Shown piece after piece: positions 20,486 to 23,479 of a stretch of 23,479 nt of DNA. The position numbers and the translations under genes are program-made. The notes beneath the pieces are model-generated. The model did not search any database and was not told the DNA's origin. It worked only from the letters and a program-made list of their open reading frames with translations. The stretch comes from Flavobacterium psychrophilum. GTDB lineage: Bacteria; Bacteroidota; Bacteroidia; Flavobacteriales; Flavobacteriaceae. The stretch is from assembly GCA_945905915.1 (NCBI GenBank), contig CAMDQL010000020.1, positions 1 through 23,479 on the forward strand, written 5' to 3'. How positions within the stretch are numbered: the first letter of the stretch is position 1; each line of letters opens with the position of its first letter.

Positions 20486-20674
20486 TTATTCTTTCATTAA
20501 GACTTTGATTAAAAAGAGTAATCCAATGAAAATTAAAAAACCAATGAAAATCCAATAGGTGCCTTTATAAAATGGTTTTAAGACCTTTAAATCTTTTCTA
20601 TACACCGCTATCATTGTGATTACAAATGCAATGATAAAAAAGACTGCAAAATAAATTTGACCTGTTGAAAACAT
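20486..20674 (-). CDS. 62-residue two-helix membrane protein, unknown
   Basis: The product has two hydrophobic helices (about 5-23 and 39-58) joined by a basic loop (VYRKDLKVLKPFYKGTYW) and a charged C terminus (VLMKE). It resembles other small inner-membrane proteins of flavobacteria; I do not know a function. The ATG is preceded, 14 bases away, by a full TATTTTTG box on the minus strand, and the SRPBCC gene is 34 bases downstream. The good promoter, sensible topology and placement in an otherwise empty stretch argue for a real gene. Confidence 0.75.
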   Translation of the reverse strand: MFSTGQIYFAVFFIIAFVITMIAVYRKDLKVLKPFYKGTYWIFIGFLIFIGLLFLIKVLMKE

Positions 20675-20688
20675 ATTGAAAATTTTTA

Positions 20689-20696
20689 CAAAAATA
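20689..20696 (-). promoter_or_regulatory. Promoter -7 box of the 62-residue gene
   Basis: The minus strand reads TATTTTTG, a full TAnnTTTG match 14 bases before the ATG. It lies about 25 bases from the near-match box of the divergent pyrophosphohydrolase gene. Confidence 0.55.
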
Positions 20697-20747
20697 AGGA
20701 TTAATTAGATTCTAAATTTCTATTTTTCGTAAAATAAATTCTATAGT

Positions 20748-21131
20748 ATGCAAAAACAATTAAATGCAGTAAAATTATTTCATGAAACCTATGGACTAGG
20801 GGTTAGTACCGAAATGAAGGCCGATTTAGGAACGCTTAAAAATGAGCTTCGTTTTAATTTAATGAAAGAAGAAAATGAAGAATATTTAGAAGCCGTTCAA
20901 AATAATGATATTGTTGAAATAGCCGATGCGCTTGGAGACATGTTGTATATCCTTTGCGGAACTATTTTAGAACATGGCCTCCAACATAAAATTGAAGCCG
21001 TTTTTGATGAAATTCAACGCTCAAATATGAGTAAATTAGGCGAAGATGGAAAACCTATTTATCGCGAAGATGGAAAAGTAATGAAAGGTCCCAATTACTT
21101 TAAACCTAATTTTGAAGAGATTTTAAAATAA
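20748..21131 (+). CDS. MazG/PRA-PH-like nucleoside triphosphate pyrophosphohydrolase
   Basis: The 127-residue protein has the all-alpha NTP-pyrophosphatase fold: a first helix QLNAVKLFHETYGLG, the metal-binding LMKEENEEYLEAVQNND (about 38-54; Glu42 and Glu45), and EIADALGDMLYILCGTI (57-73; Glu57, Asp60, Asp64), followed by an extended tail ending in GPNYFKPNFEEIL. This is the EExE...ExxD pattern of MazG and phosphoribosyl-ATP pyrophosphatases. Lone relatives of this length probably clear non-canonical dNTPs; the substrate is not shown. It lies alone between the divergent 62-residue gene and a terminator. Upstream, TATTTTTC (20721-20728) is a one-base-off promoter box. Confidence 0.88.
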   Translation: MQKQLNAVKLFHETYGLGVSTEMKADLGTLKNELRFNLMKEENEEYLEAVQNNDIVEIADALGDMLYILCGTILEHGLQHKIEAVFDEIQRSNMSKLGEDGKPIYREDGKVMKGPNYFKPNFEEILK

Positions 21132-21133
21132 AG

Positions 21134-21166
21134 AAAAGCGATTTCAAATTTGAAATCGCTTTTTTG
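21134..21166. terminator. Bidirectional rho-independent terminator
   Basis: AAAAGCGATTTCAAA (21134-21148) and TTTGAAATCGCTTTT (21149-21163) form a perfect palindrome followed by more T. It is between the ends of the pyrophosphohydrolase and the convergent ilvE, and can stop both transcripts. Confidence 0.92.
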
Positions 21167-21181
21167 TTTATATGTAAATTC

Positions 21182-22249
21182 TTAAACCTTAACGGTCCAA
21201 CCAAAAGTGTCTTCGTCTAATTTATGTTGAATATCAGTCAGTTTTTCTTTAATATCTAAAGCAATTGAGTGTTCCATCTTAGGCAATTCAAAATATTCAT
21301 CTTTATATGAAAATCCAACGATAGGATTGATAACCGCAGCAGTACCGGCTCCAAAAATTTCTTTTAAAGAACCATTTTTAGCAGCAGTAATTAATTCTTC
21401 AACTAGTACCGAACGAACTTCAACTTTGATATTTTCTCTTTTTGCTAAATCAATTACACTTTTACGTGTTACACCATCTAAAATGCGTTCGCTTGTTGGC
21501 GCGGTATATAAAGTATCATTTATTCTAAAAAATACATTCATTGTTCCAGCTTCTTCTAATTTGGTATGCGTAGCATCGTCGGTCCAAATGATTTGCTGGA
21601 ACCCTTTTTCATTCGCTAATTTTGTTGGATAAAATTGAGCCGAATAATTTCCAGCAGCTTTAGCAGCACCAATTCCTCCATTAGCAGCTCTACTAAAATG
21701 TTCGGCAATAATTACTTTTACCTCGCCAGAATAGTAAGAACGTGCTGGCGATAAAATAATCATAAATCGATATTCTTGAGAAGGAGCAGCAATTACGCCG
21801 TGACCGGTAGCAATCATAAAAGGTCTAATGTACAAGGTGTTACTCTTTCCTTTTTTCACCCATTCTTTTTCAATTTGTAATAGTTTTTTCAATCCACCCA
21901 TGAAAACAGCTTCAGGAACTTCGGGCATGGCCATTCTAATTGCACTTTTGTTAAAGCGATTGAAATTTTCATTGGGACGAAATAACCAAACAGCATCTTC
22001 CAAATCTTTATACGCTTTCATTCCTTCAAATATAGCTTGTCCATAATGAAAAACTTTTGCAGATGGATCTATAGTAAAAGGAGCATAGGGTTGAATTGTA
22101 GGTTTTTGCCAACTACCTTCTTTGAAATCACAAATTAACATGTGATCTGTAAAGACGTTACCAAAAGTTAGGTTTTCAAAATCAACACTGTTAATTTTTG
22201 AATTTGAAGCTGAAATAATTTCAATATCATTTAAAGTTGTTACTTCCAT
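21182..22249 (-). CDS. ilvE: Branched-chain amino-acid aminotransferase
   Basis: The PLP enzyme interconverts Leu, Ile and Val with their 2-oxo acids, using glutamate/2-oxoglutarate. The 355-residue protein is a fold-type IV aminotransferase. Visible motifs are FHYGQAIFEGMKAY (67-80), LYIRPFMIATG (139-149), the PLP lysine Lys197 in GIGAAKAAGNYSAQ, LEEAGTMNVFF (231-241, with Glu232), and ILDGVTRKSVIDLA. The length matches the longer type II branch, close to the mitochondrial and BcaT-like enzymes, rather than the about 309 residues of E. coli IlvE. Cytoplasmic, monocistronic: a promoter box stands 58 bases upstream and a terminator follows the stop. Confidence 0.95.
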   Translation of the reverse strand: MEVTTLNDIEIISASNSKINSVDFENLTFGNVFTDHMLICDFKEGSWQKPTIQPYAPFTIDPSAKVFHYGQAIFEGMKAYKDLEDAVWLFRPNENFNRFNKSAIRMAMPEVPEAVFMGGLKKLLQIEKEWVKKGKSNTLYIRPFMIATGHGVIAAPSQEYRFMIILSPARSYYSGEVKVIIAEHFSRAANGGIGAAKAAGNYSAQFYPTKLANEKGFQQIIWTDDATHTKLEEAGTMNVFFRINDTLYTAPTSERILDGVTRKSVIDLAKRENIKVEVRSVLVEELITAAKNGSLKEIFGAGTAAVINPIVGFSYKDEYFELPKMEHSIALDIKEKLTDIQHKLDEDTFGWTVKV

Positions 22250-22306
22250 TTTGAAAAAAAGTAGTTTTAATAATGAGAAAAAAACTGATTTATGATAAAT
22301 ATTTTA

Positions 22307-22314
22307 CAAACTTA
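22307..22314 (-). promoter_or_regulatory. Putative ilvE promoter -7 box
   Basis: The minus strand reads TAAGTTTG, a full TAnnTTTG match about 58 bases before the ilvE ATG, so the leader would be about 55 bases. No -33 TTG. I see no leader peptide or riboswitch in that leader. Confidence 0.4.
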
Positions 22315-22433
22315 CTAAAAAATGACACTTTAAAATTGCTTTGGTTGTATAATTATTAACAAACTAAAATTTAAAATAATATTTATTCATATTTTAATTT
22401 TTTAAAATTCTTTTAGTTTTAATTAAATTGATA

Positions 22434-22465
22434 TTGTGAGCATATTAAAAATAATGGTATTTTTG
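22434..22465 (+). promoter_or_regulatory. Promoter of the DUF4920/heme-lipoprotein pair
   Basis: TTG at 22434-22436 and TATTTTTG at 22458-22465 are separated by 21 bases, a two-element Bacteroidota promoter. The DUF4920 ATG is 20 bases downstream. The AT-rich gap upstream (22315-22433) holds nothing else I can support. Confidence 0.7.
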
Positions 22466-22485
22466 TATGTATAATAAATTTTAAA

Positions 22486-22980
22486 ATGATAAAAAAGATA
22501 ATCCTAGCAGTATTCATGACATCTATTTTTATGAGTTGTGAATCAAAAAAAGAAGTTTCTAAAGAGGAAAGCAATGTTTCATATGCAAAATTTGGAGATT
22601 CAATTTCTTCAGAAAATGCAATGACTAATTCAGAAATGATGGAAAAATTTGCTTCTTTGAAAGAAGGCGACACCCTTTTAGTTAAGTTTAAGTCCTTAAT
22701 TGATGAAGTATGCCAAAAGAAAGGTTGTTGGATGACATTAGCTTTAGCTGATGATAAAGAAGTTTTTGTAAAGTTTAAAGATTATGGTTTCTTCGTACCA
22801 AAAAATGCCCAAGAAAAAGAGGTTATTGTAAATGGAAAAGCTTTTGTAAGTATTGAAAGTGTTGATGTTTTGAAACATTATGCTAAAGATGCTGGAAAAT
22901 CGCAAGCCGCTATAGATAGTATTACTGAGCCAAAAGTTACGTATTCATTTATGGCAGATGGTGTTTTAATTGTTAAGTAA
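22486..22980 (+). CDS. DUF4920 lipoprotein
   Basis: The 164-residue protein has a lipoprotein signal (hydrophobic residues 5-16, then SIFMSC with Cys18) and a charged linker, so the mature protein is tethered in the periplasm. The globular part fits DUF4920, an OB-fold-like family of Bacteroidota: KFGDSISSENAM (about 35-46), VKFKSLIDEVCQKKGCWMTL (with the Cys pair Cys76 and Cys81), FVKFKDYGFFVPKN, and VIVNGKAFVSIES. The Cys pair could bind a metal or form a disulfide; the family's function is not known. The stop overlaps the next gene's ATG by one base (TAATG), showing a tight operon with the CxxCH lipoprotein. Confidence 0.88.
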   Translation: MIKKIILAVFMTSIFMSCESKKEVSKEESNVSYAKFGDSISSENAMTNSEMMEKFASLKEGDTLLVKFKSLIDEVCQKKGCWMTLALADDKEVFVKFKDYGFFVPKNAQEKEVIVNGKAFVSIESVDVLKHYAKDAGKSQAAIDSITEPKVTYSFMADGVLIVK

Positions 22981-23438
22981 TGAAACAATTAATTCTATTA
23001 TTAGGGTTCTTTTTTTTTACAATTTCATGCGATAAAAAATCCGATGAAAAGCAATCTGATAAAGAAGCTTGTGCGTCTGATTCTAAGGTTAATAAAGATG
23101 GATTTGAAATGTATGAAATGTCAGAAATGGCAGCACTTATGGAGCAAATGTATGTCGATAATCAGCGTTTGAAAGAGCGAATTATCAAAGGCGATACTAT
23201 TGGTAAATTTCCGCAGTATTTTATAAAAATTCACCAAGCTGTAATGACAGATGAAACCGATAAAGATGCCTTTTTTGACGAACAAGTGGCTAAGTTTATC
23301 AAAGCTCAAGAATTAATTTATGAAGATCCTAAAAATGCCAAAGAACATTTTAATAACGGAATAGATGCATGTATAAAGTGTCATGAAGTGAAATGTGGCG
23401 GACCCATTCCGAAGATTAAAAAATTATATATCAAATAA
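22980..23438 (+). CDS. Lipoprotein with C-terminal CxxCH, possible cytochrome c'-type heme protein
   Basis: The 152-residue product has a lipoprotein signal (hydrophobic residues 2-14, lipobox FTISC with Cys17) and a Ser/Lys/Asp-rich linker. The mature part is mostly helical: EMSEMAALMEQMYVDNQRLK, FFDEQVAKFIKAQELIYE, NAKEHFNNGIDACIKCHEVK. A CxxCH heme c motif (Cys131, Cys134, His135) lies near the C terminus, followed by CGGPIPKIKKL. Helices with a C-terminal CxxCH match the architecture of class II (cytochrome c') proteins, so covalent heme in the periplasm is likely. Cytochromes c' act in NO binding or electron transfer, but neither is shown here. It overlaps the DUF4920 gene by one base and ends before a terminator. 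Confidence 0.8.
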   Translation: MKQLILLLGFFFFTISCDKKSDEKQSDKEACASDSKVNKDGFEMYEMSEMAALMEQMYVDNQRLKERIIKGDTIGKFPQYFIKIHQAVMTDETDKDAFFDEQVAKFIKAQELIYEDPKNAKEHFNNGIDACIKCHEVKCGGPIPKIKKLYIK

Positions 23439-23447
23439 TATAATAAT

Positions 23448-23477
23448 AAGGTTTGAGATGTTTCTTAAACCTTTTTT
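23448..23477 (+). terminator. Rho-independent terminator
   Basis: AAGGTTTGAGA (23448-23458) pairs with TCTTAAACCTT (23463-23473, one G-U wobble) around the loop TGTT and runs into T residues. It closes the DUF4920/heme-lipoprotein operon. Confidence 0.85.
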
Positions 23478-23479
23478 AT

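Noticed and set aside
22340..22380. Palindrome ATAATTAT with flanking GTT and AAC as an operator
   Set aside because: The core is a simple AT palindrome expected by chance in such AT-rich sequence, the flanking bases do not match at a constant distance, and it lies far from the promoter at 22434-22465.
1..23479. CRISPR array, prophage, transposon or toxin-antitoxin island
   Set aside because: No spaced direct repeats, integrase, transposase, terminal inverted repeats or phage structural genes are visible anywhere in the window.

Overview
The window looks like a chromosomal stretch from a member of the Flavobacteriaceae (Bacteroidota), probably Flavobacterium or a close relative. The evidence is the low GC content, the absence of Shine-Dalgarno sequences, many promoters of the Bacteroidota type (a TAnnTTTG box at -7, sometimes with TTG near -33), small lipoproteins, and families typical of this group (DUF4199, DUF4920, split YeeE/YedE, CvfB, a MiaE-like hydroxylase). 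Most of it is ordinary core genome. I see no phage, transposase, CRISPR array or large island.

Layout. (1) 1-2.0 kb: the 3' end of an FHS-type sugar permease, a shared terminator, then a leftward unit of kdsA (Kdo-8-phosphate synthase for LPS) and an outer-membrane barrel protein. (2) 2.1-4.5 kb: a leftward DUF4199 membrane protein and small lipoprotein, diverging from a rightward two-gene YeeE/YedE sulfur-compound transporter and a heavy-metal-associated (HMA) protein. A perfect TGTAAC-N4-GTTACA palindrome lies between the divergent genes, at the position expected for a Crp/Fnr activator of the transporter. (3) 4.5-6.9 kb: leftward prmA and clpS (clpS with its own promoter), then rightward cvfB and a small membrane protein. 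(4) 6.9-8.6 kb: a leftward PH-domain membrane protein and a beta-lactamase-fold serine hydrolase. (5) 8.7-13.8 kb: a rightward menaquinone cluster, menB - small membrane protein - menA - UPF0173 hydrolase - TPR protein - menC, followed by a MiaE-like tRNA hydroxylase. (6) 14.5-18 kb, all leftward: a glycosyltransferase, a YkgJ cysteine-cluster protein, tRNA-Arg(ACG), a 47-residue gene that overlaps the MFS gene upstream of it, and that MFS exporter. (7) 18-21.1 kb: rightward TatD-like hydrolase and TcdA, a leftward SRPBCC/GyrI-like protein with a 62-residue membrane protein, and a rightward MazG-like pyrophosphohydrolase. (8) 21.2-23.5 kb: leftward ilvE, then a rightward pair of lipoproteins (DUF4920 and a possible cytochrome c'-type heme protein) with a terminator at the end.

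How the genes work together. menB, menA and menC are three steps of menaquinone synthesis; menD, menE, menF and menH are not in the window. kdsA and the barrel protein both relate to the outer membrane. prmA, clpS, the tRNA, the MiaE-like enzyme and TcdA belong to translation, tRNA modification and protein quality control. The points most worth checking are the putative Crp/Fnr control of the split sulfur transporter, the overlapping 47-residue gene, a pair of related three-helix membrane proteins placed in two unrelated operons, and the DUF4920/heme-lipoprotein pair.
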